NCBI GenBank assembly: GCA_947561585.1
Contig: CANNZV010000123.1
Coordinates: 682,001 to 746,000 of the forward strand
DNA: 64,000 nt
Direction: 5' to 3'
Source of the DNA: Caprella mutica
Taxonomy: Eukaryota; Arthropoda; Malacostraca; Amphipoda; Caprellidae
In this document: piece by piece, positions 18,440 through 32,286 of the stretch
Layout: each line of letters opens with the position of its first letter
How positions within the stretch are numbered: the stretch's first letter is position 1
Translations under genes and position numbers: made by a program
Notes under the pieces: generated by a model
The model's database searches: none
What the model saw: the letters and a program-made list of their open reading frames with translations, nothing else
What the model was told of the DNA's origin: nothing

Positions 18440-19988
18440 CTTGACTGGAAAGAACTATGACATACGCCTAATATCGGCCCTTTTTTGAATAAATGCTCAT
18501 GATATGAGTATCTCATCATTTATCAGCTTTGTTTTTGTCTAATCATTTGTGATTATGTGAAAAGTGAAAGTCATGAAAAGACAGCTTGCAAATCAGTTTT
18601 GAATTTAGTTTATTATTATTTTTTCACGAAAGTGGCTCACACGAACCAGAGACTATTATATTGAGTTAAAATTAATGTAAGTTTAAGCCAACAATTTGTT
18701 TATACCTTATTCAAGTCCAGTTTAAGATCTGAATCATTATTAAAGTACACTATTCAATTAAGACGTTTTATGGTCCACTACAACATTCAAAGATCCTTCA
18801 AGTGTATCATATCGGTAAGTTTATTTGTTAAAATTCATTTCAAACATAGCGAAAAAAGTACAACCCTTCTTGTCATATCTAATGGGTCACCAATTTATTC
18901 ATTGAATCAATTTATTACTTGAGTCATGTGTGTTAAAACAACTATGACGTGGTGTGTCATGAAACATTAGTCAATTCAATTCATTTTATGGATTGAATCA
19001 ACTTACTATGAGAGTTAAAAGTTATTTTTTTGAGAATTTCAACGTATGTTGAAACAACTATGACAGAGTGTATTGTAGTAACTCACAAATACTGTTAATC
19101 CAATGTGTCTGGTCTATAAGTTAACTTACTATGAGAGTTGGCGATACTTTTTTATGTTTAGGAGTGAGTCAAACAACTGTTTTGTTTTAACCAACGTCAA
19201 TTTAATTCCTTTTAAGTAGTCCCTGCAACTCACCACGTAGGTAAGGGCAAAATCTAACTATTCATATAAAAGTCAAAACAAATCAAATTAGATTTGATTC
19301 AACTAATCCTTTATCTGTGTGTATGCAATAAAAAGAATCAGCGTTAGATTAATGAAGTAGTTCTTTGTCTTTTGTAAACTGTCCTAAACCTAACGACTTT
19401 ACCACCCTAGAATCGTTTATTTTGAATATTCACATGGAACTTTGATGTGAACTTATTACCACTAAAGAAAATTTAAGCAGCTTGTCATCCGTAACACGAG
19501 ATAGAACATTGCTTAAACTGATGAGACGTCATTTGTAGTTTTATTCTAAGTTTTTGATCAGTCACAACTTTATAAGGGATAAACTATTGTGTTTTAAATT
19601 CACAATACAATAGATTTTGTTCAATAATTGATTGTAGTAGAATTTTTATTAATGATCATGATTTGCTGACTGAGAAACCCCATTCAATAATATTAAAATT
19701 AAATTTTTTCACGAAAACATTTTAAATGATCAAAACAGTGAAAAAAAATTAATATTAGTTTCAACAAATAGCCTAGCTATAACTATTAATGACCCTTTAT
19801 TTCCTAAAGCTTGTGCCAGTATTAAATCACTCATGATTAAATACTATATATTATTAACAAAATCATGATTGCGTTATCGGTAAGATTTTATGAATTTTTT
19901 TCCAAAGTGTTTCAAGTTTTCGTAGTGTAGTGGTTATCACGTGCGCCTCACACGCGCAAAGTCCCCGGTTCAATCCCGGGCGGAAACA
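18440..19988 (+). repeat. Diverged direct repeat unit A ending in tRNA-Val
   Basis: Blocks shared in order with unit B (20490-21480): CTTGACTGGAAAGA and GACTGGAGAGA; AATAAATGCT with TATCATACC/ATCATTTATCA; GTGAAAGTCATG and GTAAAAGTCATG; CAAAGATCCTTCAAG; CATCCGTA with GATAGAACA.TGCTT; TTTCAACAAATAG and TTTTACAAATAAC with TATTA.TGACCCT and TTCCT; then tRNA-Val. Spacing differs by hundreds of bases, so the duplication is old. No coding sequence is recognised in the unit. Confidence 0.65.
19916..19988 (+). tRNA. tRNA-Val(CAC)
   Basis: A 73-base tRNA: acceptor GTTTTCG/CGGAAAC, D arm GTGTAGTGGTTATCAC, anticodon arm TGCGC-CTCACAC-GCGCA (anticodon CAC), T arm CCCGG-TTCAATC-CCGGG, discriminator A, no encoded CCA. 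Differences from the canonical copy are G45 to A and G57 to A. The latter changes the B box to GGTTCAATCCC, still within the usual GGTTCRA consensus, so the gene is probably functional. The nearest T run is TTTT at 20001-20004. It sits at the 3' end of repeat unit A. Confidence 0.93.
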
Positions 19989-20489
19989 TGAGCTTTAACA
20001 TTTTCCATACCCGTTTTCCATGTCATCAATAATTACCCCGCAAACTTTATCTCTCCACATTAGACAATCACAATTACAAATATGAAATATTTTACCAAAA
20101 GTTGGATACATTTTGCTGATTTTGTGACAAAGTTAACCTATAATAACTTAGCCCTCAAAAGTCTGCTAACTACCTAGTCGCTGGCGCGGTAGAACCAGCT
20201 CTCACTAAAACTCTTATAAAATGTTACCAAATTGTTTTCGGGATATTTTTTCCATAAAACTTTTATTTGATGTTTACACATTCATTAGTAAATGCCAAAG
20301 AATAGTTTTACATTCAAGATAAAGATAACCAGCATAGATACGAAACAAATATTTCTTAGATATTATTGTATGGGCGGGACTTGCCACTCTGTACAGAGCT
20401 TGGCGAGTTGCAAATCTCGCACATCTAGCTAAGGGTTACAGTTTACTGATTATAGTAAGACATTCACCCTTATGTACTCAAACACACTC
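19989..20489. other. Spacer between the two tRNA-bearing repeat units
   Basis: No gene recognised. The first 25 bases (TTTTCCATACCCGTTTT) match the sequence downstream of the tRNA-Val at 13391. Confidence 0.5.
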
Positions 20490-21480
20490 GTGCATCTCAT
20501 GACTGGAGAGAGCTCTGATGTGATCCTTAGGTATTTTAATAAATGCTATGGGTATCATACCATTTATCATCTTCGTTTTTTAATTATGTGCAAAGGTAAA
20601 AGTCATGGAATGAATACAGGACTGGTGCACCTGCGCTAGCTTCCACACGCAAAGATCCTTCAAGAATATTATTTCGTTAAGTATATTGGCTAAATTTTAC
20701 TCTTTGCTATAAAGATCACCACCCAACACATTTCAGAAGTAGTTCAATGATAATGAGTAACTGATCAGCCTCAACCGCACCACCCAGACGCTACAATAGC
20801 TCATTTTGGATGTTGAACTTAAGATTCAGCTACTTATCATCCGTAGAATGAAATAGAACAATGCTTCCTCTTGCATGACGGTAGTTGTAACGTCATGCCA
20901 GTTGTACCGTCAAGAGATCGCAAGTGTTCGAATGGTCACAACTTTAGAAGATGATGATAAACAATAACAGTCTAACTAAGAAAAATAATAATTGTCAGGC
21001 TACAGTTCATATTGATCTATTTTATGACAAGAATATCATAATTTCAGACATTATCATCAGTATTTTGGTTTGGAATGTCATACGAAATTAAGAGAATTGT
21101 GTTTATATATTTTTGATAATTTTCGTCTTACCATTTGTTGTCGTTAGATGATTGTTTTATCATCGATTATAATTCAAGTAATAATAAAAAATGTTTAACG
21201 AGAACTTTGAAGATGATTAAAATAATGGAAAATATTTTTTGTTTCAGTTTTACAAATAACTTAACAATAATTATTAGTGACCCTAAACTTCCTCAAGGTC
21301 TTATCAGTAATATATATACGTATGGTTAAACACAATATATCATTTACCATATACTTATGTTTGAATTATTAAGAAAAATTAAACAAAGTTTTTCCATGTC
21401 ACTTTAAGTTTTCGTAGTGTAGTGGTTATCACGTGCGCCTCACACGCGCAAGGTCCCCGGTTCGATCCCGGGCGGAAACA
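20490..21480 (+). repeat. Diverged direct repeat unit B ending in tRNA-Val
   Basis: Shorter counterpart of unit A with the shared blocks in the same order. See unit A (18440-19988) for the matching motifs. The 64-codon frame at 21135-21329 lies in a block also present in unit A without an open frame, so it is not a gene. Confidence 0.65.
21408..21480 (+). tRNA. tRNA-Val(CAC), canonical copy
   Basis: A 73-base tRNA with every expected feature: acceptor GTTTTCG/CGGAAAC (T5-G68 wobble), T8-A9, D arm GTGTAGTGGTTATCAC, G26, anticodon stem TGCGC/GCGCA with loop CTCACAC (anticodon CAC), AGGTC variable loop, T arm CCCGG-TTCGATC-CCGGG, discriminator A. The A box (TAGTGTAGTGG) and B box (GGTTCGATCCC) are intact. 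A TTTT terminator follows at 21484-21487. It serves as the reference for the other three copies. Confidence 0.97.
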
Positions 21481-23124
21481 TACTTTTATTAAATTTTAAA
21501 AGGTCAATAATTGTATATCAATTTTCTGACAAATTTAACTCAATATATGATTGAATTTTCATATTTTATATTGGAACTTATTTCAACTTATGTTTTAAGT
21601 TTAAAGTATACATTAACTTATTTTTTCCATACATCGTGTTATCTAACAATGGTACCTACATTATTTCGAAAAATATATTAAACATAGATGGAAAAAATAG
21701 AATTGACCTGAGTTTTTATCCATAACAATATTCAAATATAATATTCCTCTTACATAAAAAATGTGTCTTGCTTTCATGATATAGAAATAAGTACAATGAT
21801 TAGTTAATAAGATGCCTGGAACGTAACTCTCCCACTAATTACATTATGACTTGAGAATGATTTTGCCAATAAATTATTGTGAAATGAGTACAATAGTTTA
21901 TAAAGCTGATAGGACATTTAGCTATCTAAATAAAATGTTTTTTTTTCCGGTTTTTAAATGATAATTCATTTATTTGTAATTGAACTAAATAATCAATAAT
22001 TTCATTAAGCTATCAATTTAGAAAGGCTATACTAATTTTCAGTTCGAATTACGCGAATTTAGATCGATCAATCAATGAATCTATCCATTACTTGAAATAT
22101 AAAACGAAAAATATCGAATTGTTATTCCAGGAACAATTTACTCGCTTCTAAAAATTCTCTTGAATAATTCATTTGTTTTTAACTAACTTTCAAAAGTTCC
22201 TTTATCCTCTCCCTAATTAATGCACTACAATTAACTTTGCCCTCAGATATAAATTAAGTCTTTAAGATTTTTGTTTTTCTTGGAGATAGGCTCTGCATTT
22301 TTGAGGTTCAAGAAGCCCCAGAGCAATAAGAATCATCATCAGGGCTGCAGTTTTATAAAGAAATGCAGTTTCTTTTCAGCCCTGAGTTAGGGCAATCATT
22401 AGCGCATTTATGATAACTTCATTTAGTATTTCAGTAACTTTTATTCCAAAATGTTATTAGTCAGTATGGAAGAAATGAGCAGAGATATGAATATTCAAGT
22501 TAGGTCTTAGTCCTACGATCCCCAGATTATTTTCTTCGGTAAGAAGTTCCTCGACATTTTAGTCTCTGATCTCCGTAGACTGATTTATCCCTGTTGTTCT
22601 TTATAATTACTTTTTATTTTGACGAGGTAATTTCATTAGGAATTCACGTCATACATTTTATTTTCTTTCATCGCCTACACATAGATGATTTAATTTCTGA
22701 TGTGTGATTCCATTAGCAGAAGTGAATTCTTTTGCAGAAAAACAAATAGGAATTCGGGACAGACTGCATACATTTATACACTTTTACATCAGATACATTT
22801 CATGCTCGAGTAAAACTTGAAAAATGAGGATATTTCAACAGTAAATATATGCAATCATAGATTCTTATTTTTGGAAGATTTTAATGGTACAAAGATATTA
22901 TATCAAGATATTCTCACACCAAGATAAGTTAATTTTGTAGTTATGATTTGTTTTAATTTATTGTATTATATTTTAAGTTTTAAATAGTTTTGGTACAACT
23001 ATGCTTTTTCTCAGAATGAAAAGACGACTGTAGATCAATAACCAACTAAATGATTGATATAAAATTAGTAACAAACATAGTTTTTGATGATTTGGCAGAG
23101 TTTAGTCATGCAATTGATAAAACT
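21481..23124. other. AT-rich stretch with one small hairpin
   Basis: No gene recognised. CAGGGCTG near 22339-22346 and CAGCCCTG near 22377-22384 form an interrupted hairpin whose inner stem is AAAGAAA/TTTCTTT. Its role is unknown. Confidence 0.5.
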
Positions 23125-23127
23125 AAA

Positions 23128-23275
23128 GTGCATCTGGTGGTGTAAAGTGCATAATCCTATATCTTAGAGTGCATCTGGTGGTGTAAAGTGCATAATCCTA
23201 TATCTTAGAGTGCATCTGGTGGTGTAAAGTGCATAATCATATATCTAAAGTGCACCTATTGGTATAAAGTGCATC
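23128..23275. repeat. 41-bp tandem repeat, about 3.6 copies
   Basis: GTGCATCTGGTGGTGTAAAG starts at 23128, 23169 and 23210, with a diverged fourth copy from 23250 (GTGCACCTATTGGTATAAAG). Confidence 0.93.
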
Positions 23276-26200
23276 CTCCAGTCCCTTTATAGGTGGGGTA
23301 GCAGTGCGAAATGACAGACTTAATTGTAACCATTCTAAGATTGGCTGAAGATGGGGGTTGGATGGCCATAAAGTAGTATGGAGAGAACACTCAGAGTGAG
23401 ACTGGCGAATTTACTGGAATGGAGCTATAAATGCTAGCAGATAACGAGGCTTCAATGCTAATAAAAAATATAGAGCTTGAAAATGAAAACTCATGACACA
23501 TGGAGAATGTAATTCAGTGGTCTTATTTTTTCGCAAAATGTATTACCTTAACTATTCAAAATTATAACTTTTTTGGAAAAGATATATAATTTTTTTTATT
23601 TATTTATCGTTATACTTATATGATTTTTTATAGAAGGAGGGTTTTTCCTATTCAATCTTTTATAAATGAATAAATTGACATCTACTCCACACATTCACTG
23701 AAATATAAAAGTTTACAAGAGCGAGAGGAGGGTTATAAATCAAGTTAATTTGCTGTGTCTCGCTACAAAATAAAGCACCAGTGAATCTTAGTGGAATTAT
23801 TCATGTAATATTCTGACAGGTTCTTTTATTTGCTAATTTGCATGTTGTTCGGCAGAATGGATGCTTCCCAGAGCTGTAATTAATTCCATCCTGTAAATTA
23901 CTCTCAGTCCTCTGGGTACACTACAGTGCTTTGGCTCATTCACAGTAACTTGCTTTACTCTGATAAAAAGCAGTCATATCTTTACATAGTATAAAGAGGT
24001 ATGAATTCATTGTTAATATTTAATACCTAAAGATTCAGTATAGTGTCTTTCAGTATAGGAAATAAGAAAAAATTAACATCACTAATCGTAAACGATTAAA
24101 GATTCGACGGAAGTCCGATCGTAAGTTATTATAAATTTTCGAACACTTTTTAGTCTTTCGCCAGACATTCTCCCAAGAAAATTTTAAGATAAAAGCTATT
24201 CCTATTTACCATAATTGACAACAATAAAAGAATTTATCGGCAGGCTTATTTCATAGATGAAAGCTCACTCGAAATTCTATTTTCAAGAATTGATTCATCA
24301 AATAACTCTATTAATTGTGTACAATGATAATTTAAAAAGAAAATACGATAACAGTTATTTTCTTTAATATTTTGTAATAGATCTTGAATATTAAACTCTC
24401 CAACTGTATAACTAGCTCGTTGATTCGATTTGTAAAAAAATTTGAAAATGATTTCAAGTTGATCTATCGATCACTCTGTCTTGAACTTATACTTATGTAA
24501 CTTTGCAATTTAAATAAGTAGAACATATCATTCTTCAACTCTGCCACCACGGTAATTAACTTAAAATTTGAAAGTTTTCTCACAAAATTGCCCCCCTTTC
24601 TCCCGAAGTTAAATCATTGTCATGTTCCATAAGTCTCACTCCACTCCCCCCAATATTCCTTATTGATGGAAGTTCCCCGGGGGTTTGGACATTCGAGCAC
24701 CAACTCGTGTCGTCCATTTTTTCTCGTCTCATTAGAAAGCCTCATTGAATCACGAAACTTGTGGCCAAAGAATAAGGTTATTATAAGCGACAGGCTAAAA
24801 ATCACCACAAGTTTTCTTCTGCCAACTCGAGCATTTCAGAGAGGGTGAATTTGTATGCGGATAATTTGAGGGTGTTGGAAATTCTATAGCGTTTATGTTT
24901 GCGATATTTTCTTATTTTATTTCCAATTAGTTTGGCTGACGAAACAAAAGAGCAAAAAAAGAACCTCCTCCATATTTATTTTTAGCGTTTTGCCAGCCAG
25001 CCTTTCTATACGGAAATTAATGAACAAATATTGGTGTAAACTCTGAAATGTTAAGAGTATTTTAATTGTAAGTCGTGAGAATCTAATTGCTAATCGTCTC
25101 TGTTGTTATAGAGTAACTTTACCTCAATATTATATAGTATATTCATTATAATTAATTCACTGTTGAATAGAAATGTCCCTTTTTATAAATCCATTAGTAC
25201 CAATGATATCTATATTACTCAGATATTAACAGTTGAAGTTCAGCGGAATGACACGCCATTTAAGAGAATAATCTACTAAATGTATATAGAATATACTTTC
25301 GTTTATTCTAATTTTATTCGTAAACAATAGCTATGTATCTGAAATAAAGTTTTCAATACCTTTCAACATTTACTTTGAATTTATGACCGAGAATACCTTT
25401 TATTCCACATCAGTAAGAAAAATGCAGATATGCGATTATAATGGATGATAAAAATCGTCAAACAAAACAAAAGTTAGATGATGATCATTGTTTTTCGTCG
25501 ACCATTTCTGACCAAAAATCTGGACGATAATGTCTGAATTTATGATATTTTACGATAAACTATTATCAATATTCACTGTAATAGTCAATAATACACGATC
25601 TGCTGAATTTAAATTTTCTGACTTGGTAGAATGGAATATTTACGTTTAATTTGATTAGGGTAAATATTTTCGAAACAGAATATAACTGGCGAGCAAGTGT
25701 CTCTATTTCACACGCGTCCATTTCCCCAGTTTGCTATTTGTTAGCGTCAGTTTCTAGCAGAGTGACCGGACATCATAATGGTAAGGGCGTGATGCTGGAC
25801 ACTGGAACCAATGAAAGGAGGCAAATATTCCAAAGCTTTGGCTGCTCAATACATTTTGTGAAGTGCAAATAGTGACACTTTAATGGCATCGTTAATTAGG
25901 ATTTACTGTTATTGGTGGTGATTATTTTTGATAATCTCAATTGAGGACTTTATGGTTAATAGAGTTAGAATTTTGTGACACAATTAATGGCACCATTCGA
26001 TGTGAAGCGCAAATAAATGACTTTGTTTACATTGCGTGCAGCCTTAAGGAATTGTTATTGCTATTTAGAATGATATTAAAATGAAGAACCTATATCAAGA
26101 AACTGAGGTTGTATTAAAATAAATTAATTATAAACATTAGGCAAACATTCACTGTCAGTTCTCCTGATTATATTTAACAGCGGTTAAAGGTTTTAACGAA

Positions 26201-26620
26201 ATATCTACTATTGACCAACAGGAATGAAGCCTCTGATCCGAAATCAAATTATTAAATCGAGCTTATTTTGAATAATTCATGAAACATTAGCACACAAATC
26301 TAAATAAACAGAGCTAAAAACCCTGAACAAGAAAATTTAGCAATTAAATTTACTTGCAGATAATATTTCTAAAACTAAAAATTATAATTAGTGCATCAAT
26401 GAATAAATAATGAGAGTTATTTCTTATCAATTTGACAGCTCTACATGTAAATTTGAAGACTTTCCAGGAAAGGAAAATGTGTTTGATATTTACAAAATTT
26501 AATTTACTTGAAGTAAGAAGTTTTCTCGATTGAATCCTCATCCATGCATCTGATACCAGGAGTTAGCTGTTTGTACAGTTTTATTTGGAATAAGAACTGC
26601 TTCAATTTGAACTAGGTTAA
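23276..26620. other. AT-rich stretch, no gene recognised
   Basis: A less AT-rich patch at about 24590-24850 has open frames on both strands (61-62 codons) without recognisable domains. The same holds for a 73-codon frame at 25651-25872. I see no splice-bounded exon, tRNA or transposon end. Confidence 0.5.
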
Positions 26621-27196
26621 GTGCACTCGGTAGAGCGCCTACCTTCGCCGCCGCTGTGACCCGTTCTCTCCCAAAATTTTATATACTGGTAACTGGATCA
26701 TAACCAGTCGTCTCACCAAGTTTCATGCAATATGGTTCAATACTTTTTGAGTTATTGAGTTATCAATGACCTTGACCTTGACCTTTGACCGGATCGCTCC
26801 CAAAATTCTACCAGATGGTTCCTGGACATTGAGTACCATCAAATTTCAGGAAATTTCGTTGAATACTATTTGAGTTATTGAGTTACAAATGGCTTTGATC
26901 TTGATCCTTGACCTTTGACCCGATCGCTCCCAAAATCTGATAAAATAATTTCTGTATATTGACCAGTCGTCACACTAAGTTTCATGCAATATGGTTCAAT
27001 AGTTTTTGAGCTATAAATGACCATGATCTTGACCTTTGACCGGGTCACTCCCAAAACTCTACCACCAGGTCACTGGGCATGAACCAATCGTTTCACCAAA
27101 TTTTCACTTTTTTCAGTTAAGCGAATAACAAGATGATAAATAAATAAATAAACGACGGGTAAAATATGACCTTCCCGCATTCAGCGAAGGTAATAA
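26621..27196 (+). mobile_element. SINE-like repeat, copy A (tRNA-like head, about 130-bp internal repeats)
   Basis: The head GTGCACTCGGTAGAGCGCCT resembles the D-arm part of a tRNA (A-box region). The body holds four roughly 130-bp repeats, each with AAGTTTCATGCAATATGG or a variant, TGAGTTATTGAGTTA, TGACCTTGACCTTTGACC and CGCTCCCAAAA; the GACC..CTCCCAAAA motif recurs at about 26658, 26787, 26917 and 27038. The tail has ATAAATAAATAAATAA followed by ACGGGTAAAATATGACC, CTTCCCGCATTC and GCGAAGGTAATAA. A reversed second copy at 35767-36354 confirms the boundaries. It may be a SINE or a non-autonomous RTE-like element. No B box was found. Confidence 0.75.
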
Positions 27197-30100
27197 AGGG
27201 CACTCGCACTATATTTTGTGTACAAAATAGTCCATCAGGTTAGAATCTGAGGATTTTTATCCATTATTTCCTAATTTTTATGTCGTCACGAATACCATTA
27301 TTGTGATACAAGTTATATTCTCTTCAAACATACTTTGAACCATTTCGCGTAACCAGTGAAGAATGATTCCAGCTTCAAAAGGGTGTATAGCGTAAAACTT
27401 TAAAATAAAGAAAAAAAGGAAGTTATTCTATCAAATTTTCAAATTTTCCTTTTACAATGTATTGTTGTTCTACGATTGAAAAATACTCCTTGTACTGTAA
27501 TATAAAATATAGATATTTAGCTATGTTACTATATAAATCAAACCCCTTGAATAATATATCACACTTTGCAAAGGAAACTCCCAGAGAAAAATGGAAGATT
27601 TCATTTCCCAGAGGGAGACTCGGAGTGAGCAGACACAAAAGGAACAGCGATATAAAGTGAACATGAATGTGGAATGAAACAAAAAAGAAAAAGACTATGG
27701 AAATAAGAAATGATGAAAAGACCAAAAAATATAGTATATTAACAATGCAATCAAAAAAAGGATTAAACTCATTAATTATTAGAACTTAGAATTAGAACAA
27801 TTCTTGTAAATAGTGTTCGATTTGCAATTTCCTTTTAATGGAATAATATCGAAATATCGTTCATCAGAAACTACTGAAGTCAAAAGATTTTCCTGATACA
27901 TCAATGAATATCCCCGACTTACAAATTACATATTTCCTTTAATTTATATACCAAATATGAAATCTTGTTGCTACAAATGTTTAATAATATCAAAGTCGGT
28001 TGAGTGAAATCTGAATAAACTATTTGGCTGGTGCATAAATTTGCATAGCGATATACAGAGAGTAAGTCATTCTCTTTTGACTGTCAATTTGCAGAGCTTC
28101 TTCCACTCTGCTTGAAAGGGTTACGAGATCGCAGAGTTTCCGGACTGGTAGAGTAATCCGTCTCCCTAAGGAACGCTCACAACTTGCAGGGGATCGAGGG
28201 AATTCGAGAAGTGATTCGGAAGCAAATACGCTCTTAATCCTCCTTGGAATATACAGCAAAAGGATTGCAATATATCTTCTGGAAAAGAAATTAATGGGGC
28301 AAACCATCTTCGGCAGCTATAGTTGTCTGGAGTTCATTTGCTATGAAAGGTTTATACATTCTAGCACTGATGCATGATTAAACTCTTTTAGGTATTATGA
28401 ACTATACATATATATATCATGTATGCCTAATAAATAGAAAAATAAGTATACATATCGTTATTTTTAACTGCGTAAGTATTATGATAATCATTTAGGAGTA
28501 ATTACAATTTCTTCACTATGTTCAAAATATATACGAAAAATCAATTTCAATAGACAAAGTTCGCTTGATGTATTTTCCTTATCCCACAGCATTGATGTTC
28601 CACTGTCCCTTCCAAGCAATAACAGTCTGATAATATATATTCTCCCCCGTAAAGTAAACTCCTCATGGACTTTCAATATTAGATCTTTACACTTCAAAAA
28701 CTTTGTCAAATGAAGAGACGAGACTTGAGTGAACTAAGACGACCACCGGCCAGTGGACTGGAACACCAATAGTTACTAATTGGCTAAATCTTCACGAGTC
28801 TTCAAACGGTTTTCTTCTTGAGTGATTTCATTGTTTAGATTCCTCAGTCTGGTCTTCAGGAAGATGGTTGTTGCACTGAATATTGCCAGGTTAATAAAGT
28901 CCTCCATTTACAATCTGTATAGTATTTTGATTGCGTTAAAATGTTTCTATATACATTATATTGAATCTAAGGCTTCACTAACTGTTTAATAATCATAACA
29001 ATAAAATCCAGTACGACAATTCCTGCTCTAATGCCATCAAATATTGGGGCTCACGTACGGCACATCAAAATAACAGCCTATAATTGAAATTAGAATGGCC
29101 TCACACGCATTGAATTGATAGGACTCTTAGTTAATGATATACCTTCCAATCATAGCAGCAAATTGTCAATGTTTGGACAGAGGAACAACGCAATCTGCAT
29201 CCTAATATGGTCAATAGGTTATACTTTTGATAGGAGTAGCAAGTAGATTTTGGTATGGCTTTATTATTTAAAATAGTCACATGAAATTATAGGAAAAATA
29301 AAGCTTTATTTATGTTAAATAGAAAAGATAGTTTCATATGTCATTTGTATATAATCATTGATCATTTGTATATAGAAAGAAAGAACGTTCTATTTAAATC
29401 AATAAAATCTTAGAATATAATACAATCTTCATATTTTTAAGTTATTATGAAAACTATATATATATCATGTTAGGACTATCTCCAAGTAATATTTTTAGAA
29501 TATATATCAATAAATTGCCTTACAAATTTGTAAAAATCTAAATGGACTTTGAAGAGAAGAAGAAAATGCTCACAAAACTAACGAGAACGACTAATTACTA
29601 TATTTGGGTAGGAATAAATCGTTTTTATATAATTTAAAAAATTCAAATATTTAAGATTTCTCTGGAATACATTTAATAATGAATCTTTAATATTATATTG
29701 TTATTGCTTTAACTTAAAAAAAAATTTTACTATACCATATGGTGCAAATTTCTCCTAAATTTTATAAGACAAATATTACACAAATACACTAATGTGTAAT
29801 ATTTGATCATTGTAACTATAATGGTAAATTATAGATCAATAAAACTATGTAGACAATAAAATATATTCAAAATATCATACTATCTTATTTATAAAAAAAT
29901 CCTGACTGGAGATTATAGCTACTGGAACAGTTTCTAAATTTCTAATTTCTCATCCAATGAAAACTTTGTACAAAAATAATTTATGTGCCTAATGATTCAA
30001 TAATATTGCAGTATGAATAAATTTTAAAATATTTAATGTTATATTAGCTATAAACTTAAAGTACATAAAAATACCCGAACATTTCATTTATATTAATTAT

Positions 30101-31227
30101 ATAATGGCCTGTTGAGTTGTAAGATTTTTTCTATAATTTTCTTCAATAAATATCCTTATCAAATACATAACTTGATAACTTGTTATTCGAAAGGAATTGT
30201 GTTTACAATGTCAATGTAACTGACCAGATCTAACAGAACAATAACGTAAATATCTGCAAAAGTATGGGCAGGATTGACCCTACCAAGCGCTGCATTTAAA
30301 CCAGTATTTCTAAAAGTTTTCTCCGGTGTTTTCTTCTGATGGGTGATAGTTTTTGTGATGGTGTCTCTCCAGTACTTTCCTCACCAATCACCATTAAATG
30401 CCTTGCTATTGAATTGTCCTCATGTTTTATTGATGCAGTACAATGCCATCAAACGAACTTCAGGACAGATGAAACAATTGCTTCTTGTCTCCTGAAATAC
30501 TTTCTACATTAGATCCAAATGCCAAGAAAAAGAAATAAATGGTCTTGTTTGCATAATTGAATGCTATCAATTATTCATTTCTTGAAAGATAAGCTGCTAG
30601 TACTTGCAAAGTAATTTCAGAGTTTCGAAATCTTTACGGATGGAATTTTGGAACTTTTTCTACACATTCATAAGACAATATACTTAGTGAAATCCTTTTG
30701 AAAAGGAAGTCATAATTCATCCCACCAGTCAAGTGATTTACTACTGTATTCTGAACTTTATATGTTCTCCCCACAATGTACACAACCGTGGCTAAATTTT
30801 GATTTATGGCTTGGCATGTATTTTAACATGTAACTTGAAATCTTTAAGATGATCTTCGTTTAAATTTAAATGCGTTACATTTCGAATATATGTACTATTA
30901 TATGTTTCCTTATATTCATCAACATTCGTTAATTAACGACACATAATGTGCTAATCTTTCACTAGAACTATGAAGATGTTATAGTTTCACTGTGAAAGTT
31001 ATGACTTATTCTCATAATAATTGATACCATTAATTAATTGAATGGTTTAAATGTAGATCAGGAATTGGTGCTATGACATTAAGTAATGGAAACTTGAATT
31101 CTTCTGTCTTATCTGCAATTGTTCTTTTTCTTGTTGTATTCATTCCACACATTGTCCTGTGTGTCCCTAATTGAATTCTTATGAACATATACAAGAGACT
31201 AGAAAGGCAATCCCTTTTCGATTACAG
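27197..31227. other. AT-rich stretch, no gene recognised
   Basis: Minus-strand frames at 28020-28307 (95 codons) and 28488-28709 (73 codons) lie in a slightly GC-richer patch, but no domain is recognisable. The opposite-strand pair at 27423-27725 is AT-driven. No RNA gene seen. Confidence 0.45.
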
Positions 31228-31398
31228 GTCTCGATATTGAGCCTCTGCGTTGTGTCTAATAATCCACAGGCTGGTCAACTTATCTGTTTGTTGATTCAAA
31301 AGTCAATTTATTCACTAGGTACAGTGCCGGAGGATGATATTGGACCTGATGGAGTGATAGAGTTGGTTACAGGGCTGAGGGTCAGTAATTGGATATCA
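31228..31398 (+). CDS. Weak candidate internal exon of unknown protein
   Basis: A 171-base open segment (57 codons, phase 0 at both ends) is bounded by an acceptor-like GATTACAG at 31220-31227 and a strong donor-like GTGAGTAAT at 31399. The translation includes QAGQLICLLIQKSIYSLG and PEDDIGPDGVIELVTGL, a mixed composition that looks more protein-like than the AT-rich frames around it. I recognise no family. No neighbouring exon was found, so this could be chance. Another possible acceptor (CCACAG, near 31264-31269) would shorten it. A transcript match would settle it. Confidence 0.22.
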
Positions 31399-32286
31399 GT
31401 GAGTAATATTTGCAATGGTTAGTGGACACTTCTACAAGATTATTGCTTCCAATAACAATATCCTCATATGAATATTAACATCCGAGACCATTCCATACAT
31501 GTAGAGTGAGAGATATAGCAGTTAACTTATTTTATGATTGTTTGTATGGAATTAACGTACTTTCGTTTTTCTGATGAAATGAAATATCTAAAATGCTATG
31601 GAAGTTTTCAAAAACAGTATTTTTCCACGTTGAATATTTTAGAGATTTAGTAAATAAAACTTTCTTAAAGAAATGCAATATAGTACTTAATGTTTTCAAA
31701 AGGTAATTTAAAAAAAATCCACGCTTAGTATTTTTTTAATGAAAAATTTGAAATTATTTCGTGAAAATATGAATATTCGTTATGTATGATGATTTCAATT
31801 AAATGAAATTAACTACTGTTTATTTATATAATAATGTTAAAAATGAATTTATTTAGTTATTACACTTTTATAATTTCATGTAGTTTAATGACTTACAATC
31901 AATCCTATGGGAGGCTCCCTGCTACTGACCTGTGATGTGTGATTACTGTGATTAATAACACCGTGACATGCGGACATTATATTTCACGGAATGCGCTCTT
32001 TGTAATAAAGAAAGCAATAAAATACAGCAAACTACACATATGTTATAGTTTATTAATCATTTCTTTGTTATCAGTTATTAAAAAATGATGAAATCGCTGA
32101 AAATTATTATTTACAAAATACGGTGTATAAATTACATTATTAAAATTACATGTTAAAATTTCATCAGTTGTATATTTGTGTATTAATTTCGAAAGTTACT
32201 TAATTGAACACAGAAAGTTATAGTTGTCTAGTTTATAATAATATGTTTACCGTAATGTTTTCAATTTCTATTTATTTAATAATAGG
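31399..32286. other. AT-rich spacer
   Basis: No gene, RNA or repeat recognised before the 56-bp minisatellite. Confidence 0.5.

Noticed and set aside
28020..28709. Two minus-strand frames in a GC-richer patch as possible exons
   Set aside because: No recognisable domain, no consistent splice sites, and the frames are separated by stops.
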